From contig OX359273.1 of assembly GCA_947179155.2 (NCBI GenBank), positions 46,180,523 to 46,244,522 of the forward strand: 64,000 nucleotides of DNA, given 5' to 3'. The notes beneath the pieces are model-generated. The model was not told the origin of the DNA and searched no databases. It was given only the letters and a program-made list of their open reading frames with translations. A program made the translations under genes and the position numbers. The DNA is from Hedera helix. Lineage: Eukaryota > Streptophyta > Magnoliopsida > Apiales > Araliaceae. Below are positions 36,295-49,089 of this stretch, in pieces (within the stretch, counting starts at the first letter, position 1; every line of letters starts with the position of its first letter).

Positions 36295-36298
<4 letters not shown>
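35781..36298. mobile_element. Foldback MITE copy 2, split by a hAT element
   Basis: Two arms contain ACAAACTCTCATCTTACCATT and its exact inverse (35812-35832 and about 35870-35889). Outer similarity runs to GGATAAGT... on the left and ...GTTATTCTAT on the right. The right arm is interrupted by the element at 35896-36280. Confidence 0.65.
35896..36280. mobile_element. hAT-type MITE with perfect 8-base TSD
   Basis: GTATTTGT flanks both sides (35888-35895 and 36281-36288). Ends CAATGTTATTAAAACC and inverted CAATGTTTTCAGAACC. The interior is rich in ACCGGTT motifs, and the right part has ATGACGTCACTGGTTTAATA. It has the same family structure as 40992-41389. Non-coding. Confidence 0.85.
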
Positions 36299-36329
<31 letters not shown>

Positions 36330-36518
36330 CTCTTATTTATTACAACCTTCAGCATAATTTTCTCCGATATCTAATATTTGAGTACTGAATTGAACTCTAA
36401 TATCTAGTCTCTCTTCTCATGAAGTAAAAATATGAAAGAAAGGTTAAGAAAATATGAGAGCATTTTCTTTTGTGTTTTAGATATCATTATGCTCAACTCT
36501 CCTTCGTTCCTTGGGTGC

Positions 36519-38714
36519 TTACTCTAGCCTAGCAGAGATTACACTGGTAACTGGATGATGAGCTGAAGTCCATTTCAAGTATCCTTGAACAGACAGTGTT
36601 CACAACTGAAGTTGATCGACTAAATGTCACTCGATATGTTAATTGTTGGCTCACCCCTGTGAAGTCAATTCTCTCCGTCGTGACACTCACAAGGTCACCA
36701 ATTGGTGGTATAATTTTGATTTTGTACGATGAATTTGCCTCTCCGACATTAGTCACTGTTCTTGTGTGTGCCTGATCTTCAGACCCAGGTATGATCGAAA
36801 AGGAAGGGTAGTTTAGTTGTGCTTGTGGTACGCTCGACTCGTTCTGGCAACTAATTGTGCGTTGTGCAACAATTCCAACCTGTTCATCTTTGTAAGGTAT
36901 ATAATCATATGGATGAATGTCATAAATGAGTCCAGGATCATTGGCTCTTGATGGGTTAACATGGCCTGCACCAATGGCAAACATGTCAGCCATCACCAAA
37001 TTTTCGTCCACAGTGGGCTTATTGTCGAGGTTTAGGAAGTCAGCAGTTGTCATGATAGCGCAGCTGGTGACCAGTTAGGATGTGCGCTTTTGAGCAAAGC
37101 CGCGACTCCACTAAGATGAGGACATGACATTGATGTGCCAGACTGGGCATTGAATGTGAGTCTTGCATTAGGGTTACCATCAACAGAGAATGGCCATGCT
37201 GCAAGAATGTTCACCCCAGGTCCAATTATGTCTGGTTTTAAAATTCCCGGATTTGCTATGCTAGGACCTCTCGAGGAGAAGGAAGCAACCACAGGAGCCA
37301 GAGGGTCTCCAATGGAAGTTTCATTAAACAACATTGCTGCTGTAGGTTCTGCTGTTGAATCTATGAAGGCTTTTATTTTCAGCCCTGCGGCATAGCTAAC
37401 ATGTGTTGCGGGAGAACATGAGCTTCCGCGAGAGTGGTGTACATCCATCGTTTTCTTGGTTCATCAAAATCATTGCTGCACCACCAGCTTTTTTCACCAC
37501 CTCTCCTTTAGCAACTCTTGTAGTACCCACCCCTCGATCGGATAATACTATTTTTCCTTTGACATCAATTCCTTCTACGGATCCTTCAGCACAGAAAGAA
37601 GCATTTGGTTTGCTGCTGGATCCCGCATAAATAAGAGGCATCATTGCTGACGAAAAATCTTCTGGTTGGAACAATGATTCAACATCGAAATCCTCACCAT
37701 TTCCAAGTTTTGCAACGACTTTAAAGCTCCTATCAATGGTGCTTGCTCCGACAGTTAAAATCCATGGAGCTTCATTAAACACAGTGCTGTTTGAAGTTCC
37801 AGTGTTTCCGGCTGAGCAGCTTACAAATATTCCTTTCTGAATTGCTACAAATAAGCCTACAGCCATGACGTCTTGAAAGAAAGTAACTGAAAACTTACCC
37901 GCAATAGACATTGAGAGCACATCAACTCCATCATTGACAGCAGCATCGATGTCTGCTAGTATATCGCTTTCAAAACAATTGTTTTCTTTTTGACATACTT
38001 TGTAGATTGCCAAATGAGCTTGAGGTGCAACCCCAACTGCTGTGCCATTAGCAAGTCCTAGCATGCCAGCATTTTTCACGAACCTTCCTGCAGTTATTCC
38101 AACTAAGTGTGTTCCATGTCAATCTTCATCAAGTGGTGGCGGAGCTGTGTTTACTCCTGTCATTGCTTTGTTAAATGACCTTGCACCAATGATTTTATTG
38201 TTACAATTCGACGTTATGAATTCACACTTTCCTTTCCAGTTAGCAGGTGGAGACGGCATTCCTTCATCGTTGAATGAAGGATGGTTACGTAAAATTCCTC
38301 CATCCAAAAATCCAATAATCACTCCCTTTCCAAAATTTGATCCTGGCCAGAAACCTGTTTCCGGGTGCAACCCCAAGAAACGGGGTGTGTGAGTTGTCTG
38401 TTGATGCAAGATTCTTTCTGGATGCGCGGAAACAAACCCTTTCATTTCTTTCATAGCTTCCATATCATCCTCAGTAAGTCTTGCTGCAAAACCATTAATT
38501 ACATTTTTGTACGAGTAAAGCAAATGTTGCTGTTTGTCTCAGGCTGCTGCTGCTGCTGGGCATTCGGGCAGAAAAGACTGAAAGTTTGGCCCTCCGGTTG
38601 CTTTACGTGGATAATGTAAGTTTTCAACTCATTCTGCTTAGTTATTTCACCTGTGGAAAGCTCAACAGAGAAATAAAGTAGGATAATAAGGGTGAGTAGT
38701 AGGATGATGGCCAT
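36519..38714 (-). pseudogene. Subtilisin-like serine protease (SBT) pseudogene
   Basis: Read right to left it has a signal peptide (AIILLLTLIILLYF), an I9 prodomain start (TYIIHVKQPEG) and NGFAARLTEDDMEAM. The Asp region follows as VIIGFLDGGI. Then come a His region (HGTH), a PA domain, the Ser region SGTSMSCPHLSGVAALLK, and an Fn3-like end. It is broken in several places. A frame change near 38510-38540 loses prodomain sequence. An in-frame TGA lies directly before HGTH (about 38117-38119). Two small frame changes lie near 37407-37427. A deletion of about 10 bases near 37058 merges SPAA with IMTTAD. A last frame change near 36590 puts the family C-terminus, ending at 36519, in another frame. 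The catalytic DTG/DDG-type motif reads DGG. SBT genes are usually intronless, so the breaks are not introns. A non-functional relic is the simplest reading. Confidence 0.92.
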
Positions 38715-38831
38715 TTTTGGCAGAAGTTTATGCGTCGTGAAGATAGAAGAGGAAGATTTGTGAGTTCTTCCTGTTTCTGTAGCTGTTAGTATTTGCGCCA
38801 ATGCGTATATATAGAGTTTTATCTTTTGGAA

Positions 38832-38975
38832 GAGGTAGCCGGTTTCTGCATGTCTATGTGGTGTTAATTTGATTTTATCAAAAAGAGCTTAAACAAAAGC
38901 AGTAGAGGTGGCTGGTTTCTGCATGTCTATGTGGTGTTAAGTTGATTTTATCGAAAGAGCTTAAACAAAGGTCGC
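38832..38975. repeat. Two-copy tandem repeat, period 73, upstream of the subtilase relic
   Basis: GAGGTAGCCGGTTTCTGCAT begins at 38832 and GAGGTGGCTGGTTTCTGCAT at 38905. Similarity continues through TCTATGTGGTGTTAA and AAGAGCTTAAACAAA. It lies just upstream of the pseudogene's start region. Confidence 0.85.
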
Positions 38976-40991
38976 CTGCGGGGACTCTTTCAAACTGATG
39001 TTACATAATTTTCAGATGGCAGTGGACAGATGTTATCATTTACAATTTTACACTTGTTGTGTGTTGATTTCAGTTATGTTTGTTTGGCTTGAAGTGCTTG
39101 GATGTCCCCTTGACGCCCTATAACTGTCCCGTTGACAATTATTTTACGAAAGAAATTTAGTATATTTCCAATTAATTCAATATTGTGTTGTAGTTCTGAA
39201 ATTTAATTTACACATTTGGCATTGCTAGAAGACAATGATATGGATGAGTTTGGTTTGTGTGTTTGCATGTTTGATTTATTAGAATCTTTAGTTGGTTTTA
39301 TGTAAATGCTCACTTTCTGATTTAGCATTCGTATTTGACATGAATTTGTCTGGGATTATACACATTGATGTTCATCTGTATTAATTATGTTGTAATACAA
39401 TGCTATGGACTGGACAACACTGCAAGTTCATGAAGCACTTTGTAGCCCTCTGATAGAGCACAAAAATGCTAATATTTGGGTTAATCCCTGAATGCCAATC
39501 CCTTTGTCTTTGTTCTATTAGGATACGTAAGAGGAACCTATCCTATAATTACTTATTCATTTATTGAACTCCGCTCAACTAAGTTTTACTTTAAAATAAA
39601 GAACATATTAAATGAAATTGTTTATGATAAATTTATGTTCTTTAATGAAATTGTTTATGATAAATTTAAGGAAGTTTTTTTTCTAGAAAATCCACGTACA
39701 AAAGCAAAAAAAAACTAAATTGCACCGTATTAAGTTTTACGAGAGAACCACTCAAAAAGATGCCAAGAAAATAATTTCCTCCCTCTCAAAATGAATCTCA
39801 CAATCCATTTGTTTAGTTAAAACTTGACTAATAATTCGTGCGAGATACGAGTTTTTATCGATAATATAATTTAACATTGTGTGTGATATTTGTTATCATA
39901 ATTTGAGTATAAATAATATAGTATAAATAGTAATAATACATTAAATATAAAATTGAAGAACTATATGTATATCAAAATCATTATAAATATTTTTTAATAC
40001 CTACATGTACACCCTTAAAATATTGCAATAAAAAATACAAAAAGTTTGGCATAATTGTGAATATGAAATACATTAACTCAATAACCAATCAAATTGACTC
40101 AGTTAATTTGGATAAAAAAATTATTTTCCTTGTTATATATAATAATAGATAATAGATGTACAAATAACTTGATATAAAGTTCACAAAAAAAAAAAAGTTA
40201 TCATATTACTCAAGTATGAAAATCAAATTAAGTAATGAGGTTACAATTACTTTTTATTTGTTCAAAAATAATATAATATAAATCTAAAGAAACATTCTTT
40301 TTTTTAAAAAGATTTGAAAGATATTTTGGTGCTAAAGGAAATACTAGTACGTACATAAGAAGAACAGCTAATAATAATAATAATACCCAACTCTCTATTT
40401 ATTTGGTAAGTATCACTGCTGCTCTCTAGAGACGAGGAATAATTGGCCAATTAGTTGTCTGCTCTACAGCCCCCAGCGGCAAGGGTACGGGAATATAATT
40501 GTTATTTTAAAAAAATATTATTATCGTTAGAGACTCTATCAATATAAAAAATAATTTAATTAATTTTAGTATTTAGATATTATAATAAATAATCTAAAAT
40601 ATAATTATTAAAATAATACTCTTAATAATCAGTTATTATGGATAAGTTTATACAGACGTAGTCTCTTAATTGACATTTGTATTGCATTTCTGGATAAAAT
40701 TATTTTTGTAAGGTATTAGCTTCCTTTTACGTAATGAATTTTTTTTCTAATATAATTTTTTAGGCTTAATTATGTCATATGTACTTGAATTTTTCTAAAT
40801 GGGCTATTAACCACAAAAAGATGCGCAAAAACGTTAAATAATTAGACACAAATTATTTAAATTTATTTAGACAAAATATAGGTTATACAGTAGTATAAAC
40901 CAATCAATTCTTGTCCAGACAAATATAGACAACTTATCTCTAGTTATGTGAAATACTTAAACTCATGTTCATGTCATATAGTAGTATAAAC
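38976..40991. other. AT-rich intergenic region
   Basis: Upstream DNA of the subtilase relic followed by strongly AT-rich sequence. No gene, RNA or confident repeat recognised. Confidence 0.5.
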
Positions 40992-41389
40992 CACTCTTTT
41001 AAAATCGACGGTTCTACCGAAATCAGTTGACACATTAATTCAATTTAGTCAAAAAAATTAGTTTTCATTAATCCGGTCAAAACTCGGTGGATCACCGGTT
41101 TAACAGGTAAAGCCGATTGGTTGATCCGGTTTTTTATTTTTTATTTTTTATACAAAAATATTTTTATTTTTAAAATTAGATATTTTTACTAATATTATAA
41201 TATTATTTTATTATATTTTAGCTTATAAAAAATTAGATATTTTAAAATTTCATTAATTATTCATAATATTTTGTTTAATGTATTTATGACGTTATTGGTT
41301 CAATAACGATTCGACCACTGGTTAAATCAGTGACTCATTCACTCAATACCTTTTCTGATTTGATGACCGATCCGAATATTAAAATATTG
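40992..41389. mobile_element. hAT-type MITE, older copy with 8-base TSD
   Basis: GTATAAAC flanks both sides (40984-40991 and 41390-41397). The right half (ATTCGACCACTGGTTAAATCAGTGACTC region) aligns with 36180-36230 of the better-preserved copy. The copy has lost many CG and CCGGTT motifs by C-to-T type changes, consistent with methylation decay. The left end is degenerate. Confidence 0.75.
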
Positions 41390-41583
41390 GTATAAACCAT
41401 CATAATGAGTTGTACAGTACAATTATTTTTTGTCCAAACAAATTTAGAAAGCTTATGTCTAATTACCTGAAATACTCAAATCCATGTTCATATACGTACT
41501 TTCAGTTGGTTTATGGAACTTAATTATCTAACACGTTTCCTTACTGGTTAGTCACGTACCCAAAATATATTGAATTAAATAGG

Positions 41584-41760
41584 GGTGAGTATGATGCGGT
41601 TTAAAATTCAAACTGTGCGTGAAACTACTTAGTTACAGTTTGACAAATTTAAAATCACACATAAAATCGCTTGGGATTGGTGCAGTGCGGTTTTAAAATG
41701 TGCGGTACAATTTTATTTGGTGCGATTTTGATTTCAAAATTAATTGAACATATATAAAAA
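41584..41760. repeat. Diverged copy of the GGGGTGAG repeat family
   Basis: GGGGTGAGTATGATGCGGTTT and the following GTTTGACAAATTTAAAATCACACATAAAAC-like segments parallel 58350-58510. No right end was recognised. Confidence 0.55.
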
Positions 41761-43545
41761 ATTATAACTGAAAGAATACACACCGAAAGAGTTATTTAAT
41801 TTTCAAGTACAGACAAATATGTATAAAAAATATTAGAATAGCTACTTAAAAAGAAAAAAGTAAGACTATGACACATGACAAATGACACATTGCCTATTTT
41901 TACATAAGTGCAGAAAAAAGTATAATGCGTTACATAAAGGCCCAAGTACACTTAAAGCCCTATGATGGCACTGCCCATCCACTTGGGTGAGGGCCCAGTT
42001 ACAGACGCCAAAGCTAGACCCAAGAGACCCACTTAAGGTTGTAAAATGAATCAAACGATTTGAATTTGATTTGTACCCGTACGACTAAAAGTTCGATTCG
42101 ATCTCAATTCAAAATATAAATAATTCAAATATAAGTAAAGTTTAAAATTTAATAAATTACTCAAATCTTTTCAAATTGTAATGTCTATTAATACTCGGAT
42201 CATATTCGCTCGAAAAGTTCAAACTGTTCGGACTCAATTCGAAATCGTGACTGACTCGATAGCTAAACGAATCTCAATCAAATCTTATTTTATATTCGAT
42301 AAATTTTACGAATCAAATCTAAATAATTTAATAGTCGACTCGACTCAGTTCATTTACACTCTTACCTATCCTATGATAGGACTCCATGACCTAGCCCATG
42401 TGGGATTGTTCCCTTGACTTCCAGATCATGAGACGGGTTTGGGGTCTCGAATTCTCTCTATGAAAGGAATTTTCTTATAATATTGATAAAATTATACATT
42501 ATTACATTTAAAATTCTAATAATTAATATTTTTTTCTTTTTTTTACTTGTTAACACTTATGCCGGAAACGTCTCCCAACAACTCAACACAGTTAACTAAC
42601 GGGAAGATGTTCATGCAAATTTGAGGAGCCGACACCCACACCAAAGATGCCTACCCAAAAATTAGAGTACTGCAGTAATGCACAATTAAACTCTTACTAC
42701 CAAAACTCAACTCAACAAACATATATATCTATATATATATATTTGTCCTCTTTAGTCGGATCTTTTAATTTGATGAGCATATGTAGTCGATCCATTAAGT
42801 AAAACACACAATGCATTGTATAATGAATAGATTGCTACCCCTTTCTTTTATATATACTTTGGGGTGTTCGTTGGTAAAAAATTGAATCCGTACGCAAAAA
42901 ATTGAACCAGTACCGATCCTAAATTCTAGAAAAATCAAGTATTGGTACCAAATTATTGGTTTCGGTATCAATTCAGTACATAACCAGTACTAATTTTTCG
43001 GTTCGGTTTTTCGGTTCTACCGCATGGTAATATATATAATTATAAATAATAATTAAATAATTTTTTTTATATATATTTACAAATTTTTAAAATTAAGAAA
43101 CTAAAAAATATATATATATTTTTTCTTTTTTTATATATAAACTAAGAAAATTTATAAAAGTATAGGCTCGGAAGCCTTTACTGCCTAGTTTTATTACACT
43201 ACAAAATGAATGCAGAAACAATATTGTTAACACATTATCTATCACGCAATGTACCATAAAGCAATAAACTGAAATGTATACATTAAAAAAAAATTAGCTA
43301 AAAAAAGAGAATGCACTATTTAGCTTTTTTAGAGTGCTGCCTTTTACAGCATTGAAGACTGAAGAGGCACACTGAAAAGGAGCACACCCCTTTTCAGTCT
43401 GTCCATACCGCCATACCTTATCAGGGGGAAGCAGCAATAATGGAATATTTTTTATTTTATTTTTATTTTTCATTTGGCACGATTGAAGAAGAATTGCTCC
43501 CCATGCATTAGTACATAGTAAGTGGGCTTTTTGTGGATTTCAAAC

Positions 43546-43606
<61 letters not shown>

Positions 43607-43702
43607 CTTAATTTTAAAGAATCCATTATGAAAAGGGTAGTGGGTAATATTTTGGTAGAAAGGACCGAGGAGTACAAACAAAACCCAAGCGTTTAACGTG
43701 AA
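41761..43702. other. Intergenic repeats
   Basis: Contains a TTCGA/ACTCGA-rich stretch at 42050-42360 typical of degenerate plant repeats and a GGGGTGTTCG-type repeat end near 42862. A short stem (CTGAAAAGG / CCTTTTCAG) lies at about 43373-43400, and a TA run at 43549-43604. No gene. Confidence 0.45.
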
Positions 43703-44574
43703 GTGTGGCAGTGCATGTGGACAAGCTTATTAGCCTTCGAGAATCTCCGGATGTAAGCAGCTTGGTGTAATAACTAATATATATACAGTAGTGCAGTGCA
43801 GGTGCATGCTTAGGACTTGGTGTAATAACTAATATATATACAGTAGTGCAGTGAAGGTGTAATAATCAGTTTTTTGGTTTTTACTGAATTTAAAAATTTT
43901 AATATGATCCGGTTCGGTACAAATTAAAAAAACTGATTTTTTTGCACGCCCCTAATATATACGACCGGGTTGTTTTAAAGTCTGAACTCAAAATGAAAGA
44001 ATTTAAATTGTTGTTTAAATTTATATTCAGTTAAACCAATTTTCTTTTTCAGAAAATGATTGGACAACCCTATCCTATCTTCGTACCAAATAAACTTCTT
44101 TTTAAATATTTTAAAATTAATGTCCCGTGTGGCAGTGCATGTGGACAACCTTATTAGTCTTCGAGAATCTCTGGATGCAAGCAGCTTGGTGTAATAACTA
44201 ATATATACACTAGTGCAGTGCAGGTGACTTGGTGTAATAACTAATATATATACAGTAGTGCAGTGAACGTGTAATAATCAGTTTTTTTGGTTTTTACCGA
44301 ATTTAAAATTTCTTGTAATATCAAAAAATATTAAAAAAATATTTATATCGAAAAAATCCGGTAGATATAGACCGATTCAGTAAAAATCAACGGATCTTTT
44401 TGCACACTCCTAATATATACGACCGGATTGTTTCAAAGTCTGAACTCAAAATAAATTATTGTTTAAACTTATATTCAGTTAAACCAATTTTGTTTTTCAG
44501 AAAATGATTGGACAACTCTATCCTATCTTCGTTCCAAATAAACTTCTTTTTAAATATTTTAAAATTAATGTCCC
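43703..44574. repeat. Nested tandem duplication, two units of about 424 and 448 bases
   Basis: GTGTGGCAGTGCATGTGGAC begins at 43703 and 44127. Both units carry the same order: CTTCGAGAATCTC, two copies of a shorter CTTGGTGTAATAACTAATATA repeat-like block, a GCACxCxCCTAATATATACGACCG segment, and CAGAAAATGATTGGACAAC. The copies differ by scattered substitutions and small indels. Confidence 0.85.
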
Positions 44575-45719
44575 GCAATAAGCGATGTTATTTTATTCAA
44601 ACCCTTTTTAAAACTATGTATCGATCAAACCAATAAACTGTGAGAGAATTACTATTATTATTATTATTATTATTATTATTACAATTATTAAACCCTCCGC
44701 AACGGGTTGACAAGATCAGTTGCCAATAGAGAAGGCAATAATATATGGTCCAATTCTTTTGGTATATCTCATGGAAACATCAGCATGGTCTTCCCGTATC
44801 ACTTTTGACAAGAAGCTAGCTAGCTAGCTTCCCCATGCCCTAAACCCCGAAAATAATTCATGCTTGGTACTCCCTCTAATTCCATAAAAAAAAAATTCAT
44901 TCATCCATTTTTGTAGTAGTATAGAATGATACAGCGTCCTGAATTTGTCAAATTAAACTAACAATTTTTTTTATGATATTTATAAATTTTACAAATAAAC
45001 TCTAATAATGGAACATGAAAATAGAGAATTCATATTTTTACAAGTCTCTCTCACATGAATAGTAAATAAGTCCTACATTCATGTAAAATAAATATAATAA
45101 TATATCCAGCCCTATGACATAAATGGTCGTTCCAAGCTGATCACATAGCACAATTTAGATTGTCCCGGAGCTTTAGCTACCTAGCTAACATATATCTAGT
45201 CCCGTGATGCGGTTTTAGAAGCTCATCCAAGCTTGCCAGTGTGGCTCAGAAACAAACAAGTCTCGCGTATTTATTTCAAATTTTTATTTGCCGTCAGTTT
45301 TGAAACCAAAAATGTCCATATTTAAACTTTGACCCACAGTTTTTACCATGCATGAAGTTTTTAAAAGGCGTCTGGGGAGGTTATTTTTTTTCATTAAATT
45401 ACCATTTTGAGAAGACCACTTTGTTAGTGATTTGCTTGGAGTAGAATTTTCAAAAGCTGAACTTCCATGGAAGTATCAGTGGACTCTCATCAAACACCGT
45501 ATCTTCAAAATAAAAACAAATATAATAAATAAAAAAATGGACTTCTTAAACTTAAAAAGGTCAAAGTCCAGTCGCAAATGCTGTGCAATTCCAAATGCAA
45601 GGACACCCGGTGGGGCTACTTCAAGCCACTCTATAACATCGAACTTCTATATATTCATGCAAAGGGAATAGAGACAGAAATCAAATAACTAACAGAGCAT
45701 AATACAAAAAATACCCTCT
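44575..45719. other. P450 upstream region
   Basis: A (TTA)n microsatellite at 44649-44680, then AT-rich DNA. A stretch at 45420-45715 directly before the P450 start has short chance frames. No TATA box is certain. Confidence 0.45.
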
Positions 45720-47482
45720 ATGGAGTTCTTGAGTTTCCTTCTGTGCTCTTTGATATTCTTCATTGTTCTCCATGGTTTTTCATTATTTCGTAGAAGAAAC
45801 CTTCCCCCAGGTCCCAATGGCCTCCCTCTCTTTGGAAGCCTCTTTTATATTGGTGACAAACCCCACGAGGCATTGTCGAAGCTAGCAAAAAAGTACGGTC
45901 CTCTCATGTCCATCCATCTAGGTGGTGTCACTAGTGTTGTGGCTTCTTCACCGGAGATGGCCAGAGAAATTCTCCAGCAGAACGACGAAGCTTTCTCCGG
46001 CAGAGTGGTCCCTTCTGCTATCACTAAACTAGATCATCCTAACTACGCGGTGGTGTGGCTATCCGCAGGGGATCAGTGGCGAACACTCCGAAAAGTTCTA
46101 GCTACTTACTTAACAAACACCCAAAAGCTAGACAGTTTACGAAACTTGAGACACAAAGTGGTGGAAGAAATGGTTCAGCATGTTAAGGAGGTTAGTAGAA
46201 AAGGAGAAGCTGTGGACATGGTCAAGTTGGGGTTTGCCACGGCTGTAAATCAGATATCAAATACATGCTTCTCTGCAAATGTAGCTGACTACAAGTCCCA
46301 TGATGTAAAAGGGTTTCAGAATGCAGTGAAGTCTGTCATGGAGGTTGATATCAAATTTAACGTTGCAGATTATTTCCCTTTGCTTAAAGCTTGGGATCCT
46401 CAAGGCTTAAGAGGAAAAGCTAAGGCTGCTTATGGCTATCTTGAGGAACTTTGTGATAAGTTCATCAATGAGCGTCAAATGCATAGAGAGTCTAAGATGA
46501 AAAGAGATGGGGATCTGTTGGATTGCTTCCTCGACTTTAGCCAAGAAAATGAGTCCGAATTCAGCTTGAAGCACGTCCAAGTACTACTAGTGGTATGAAT
46601 TCTCTCTCCCCCTCTCTCTTGATCTCACACATCACTAACTTCAATCTCACCTTGCTATGTACACAGACAATTCGAACGTTCCATTAGCATAAATTTACAA
46701 TAATAAAAGGTCTGGAAGATAAATTTTTCCATCAAGTCCAACAACTGTGTTTCAGGACATCAATTTGTATACTTCTATTCTATAAGACTACAACAGTAAG
46801 ATTTCTGGTTGTCTAATTAATCATCTCGAAGCACAGGATGTTGATAACGCTAACAAAATTCTTACCGCAGGAATTGTTCCTTGCGGGAACTGAAACTACT
46901 GCAAATACTGTTGAGTGGGCACTGACAGAATTAATTCTTCACCCCACAATAATGGTCAAGCTAAGGAAGGAAATTAGTGACAGTGTGGGACCAAAAGGAA
47001 GAATAGAAGAAGGTGAGATGCTTGGACTGCCCTACTTGCAAGCAGTTGTGAAAGAAACGATGCGGCTCCACCTATTGGTGCCTTTCCTAGTGCCACGTAG
47101 GGCAGAGAAGGATGTAAAACTGAAGGGCTATCTGATACCTAAACACACTCAAATACTGGTGAATGCATGGGCGATTGCACGAGATGCTGATTATTGGGAG
47201 AATTCCACAAGTTTTATGCCAGAGAGGTTTTTGGACAGTGAAGTAGATTTCAAGGGACAACATTTTTCATTACTCCCGTTTGGTTCCGGACGTCGAATGT
47301 GTGCTGGAATTGCTCTAGGACAGAGGGTGGTGAGCTTGATGATTGCATCTTTTGTTTACCATTTTGACTGGAAACTTCCTGATGGAATGAAACCTGAAGA
47401 GATGGACACTAGTGAAAGATTTGCATTATCACTACAGAAGGCAAAGCCACTACTTGCTATCCCAAAGATCTTGAAGGAGTGA
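45720..47482 (+). CDS. Cytochrome P450, CYP71 clan, CYP76/CYP80-like
   Basis: Exons 45720-46592 and 46871-47482 with a phase-0 intron of 278 bases at the position common to A-type plant P450s; 494 residues. It is a membrane-anchored ER monooxygenase working with P450 reductase. Visible signs: an N-terminal membrane anchor (about 1-22), the hinge NLPPGPNGLPLFGS, the C-helix WRTLRK, and the I-helix AGTETT. The ExxR motif ETMR, the FMPERF motif and the heme loop FGSGRRMCAG with its Cys ligand are also present. The CYP76-type phrase ADYFPLLKAWDPQGLRGKAK supports that family. Substrate cannot be read from sequence; CYP76 members oxidise monoterpenoids, diterpenoids and others, CYP80 members alkaloids. 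It is 15 kb from ANS but is not a CYP75 flavonoid hydroxylase. All key motifs are intact. Confidence 0.93.
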
Positions 47483-49089
47483 AGCTGTAGCAAGTGCGGA
47501 GCCACCGTATGTTCATCATAAATAAAAGGAGGGACAGATATCTGCAGTATTATATTGGGTTTCAGTAAATTTGAAAAATGGAACCACCCAATTATAGCAG
47601 ATTCTACTTGGGGAATAGTCTCAGGTTTAATAGTTCAGTTAGTTGCTTTGGTAGTTTGTTGTGTTGCAGAATTGTATGAAAGACCTGTGATCTTTTCTAC
47701 TACGCACTCTAGCCACGATGCTTGTTGCCTAAAGGCTATCGGTCCTCCTTTGTCATCTTTTCACCCAATTTCCCACTTCTTAAATCATTAGAGCTAAATT
47801 GCGTATTTAGAGCCACTCTTGTAGTAGTTATCTTCCGGCAATAATGTGTACCTCAAACAACGGTATAAGCTACAGCAACAACATACTCAAAGGATGCTAT
47901 ATAGCTGACCTACCCATAACTGCAACGCCAAACTTAAATATATCCATAAATATCTAGGGAAAGGAATAAAAACATAAAGAAAAATGTCATGAGTAAACAA
48001 AACATGAGTACTTAGACTAAGAAAGTAAGTGTGTATATGCTACATGAAAGTGTCATGTAATGCAGCTATTCAAAATGATTCAGCTTCAACAATATGGAGA
48101 CGTAGCTTGGAAAATGAAAGGAAAATGAAACTAAATAAAGAACATAAAATTTTCAGTAGCACAAAATACTAGACTCTGACATTATATTTGATATTAAATC
48201 TTTCAAAGTAATTGTAGTTGAATTTGTATTCATTACGAATGTCATTTCAATTATTACTGATCTTTTCCTTGTCAATTTTTCCTTGTCCTTGTCTTTCTAA
48301 GTTCCAAATGGCAACGGGACTAACTAGATCAGACACATAACAAGAATCTTAGCAAGGAACTATTGCATCAATATTTTTTATTGATTTGGCATCTCGACGG
48401 AATTGCTCTCTTTGAACTCAATAACAACCTAGCTGGGCTACCATTTCTGAAAACGATATTTAGAAAAATTAAAATGGAAGAAGGAATAGAAGTCATTTTG
48501 TCCAGCAGTCCATTATTTCTGATGATAATAGAATAATAAAGCTAAATAACCAAATTCTGAAAAGGAAAAACTAAAAAGACTAGCGATCGTGAAAAACACG
48601 AGGACCTTATATAGTTTATATTTCTAAGGACAGTAAACTATGCATCTATGTTTCGTTTTTACACTGAAAAGAATGGTAACAACCTATGGAACATTTATTG
48701 TGTCTAAAAGGAAATTTTACAGAAAGAGTTGTTACGCGAATTTGATATAGTGCAGGAAATGCTTAACAAAGTGCCCGTAGTTCACTAGTCAACAATACCT
48801 TATTTTATTATTTGTAAGAACTTATTAAGTAATTCTATTGTTTTCGGCTGTCCTACATTAAAAATTATAATTACTGAAAGAGCCAAATATGTGCAAGAAG
48901 ATGGCATCTCATCAATTTTAGTGACACTCAAGAAAGGTGTTCTATTCAACATAAAGATAGCATCATGCATGAGTCAGTCTAAAGATGGTATCATGGTACC
49001 AGCATCGAAATTTCACTTGCAATCTAGAACAAGATGTACCAATGAAGCTACCTATAGAGTGATTTAGCCAGACAAAAGAAGCCAGCAGG
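47483..49089. other. Intergenic region between P450 and NUDX14
   Basis: Convergent 3' ends. AATAAA at 47521-47526 and an open but unrecognised frame at 47555-47791 belong to the P450 3' UTR area. No further gene or repeat recognised. Confidence 0.5.

Noticed and set aside
43373..43402. Short hairpin CTGAAAAGG / CCTTTTCAG
   Set aside because: The stem is only about 9-10 bases, too short to call a structured RNA.
28598..47482. ANS and P450 as a biosynthetic gene cluster
   Set aside because: They are 15 kb apart with a dead protease and repeats between them. The P450 is not a CYP75 flavonoid hydroxylase. Proximity alone is not evidence.
47555..47791. Open frame after the P450
   Set aside because: It lies in the 3' UTR or downstream region with no family match.
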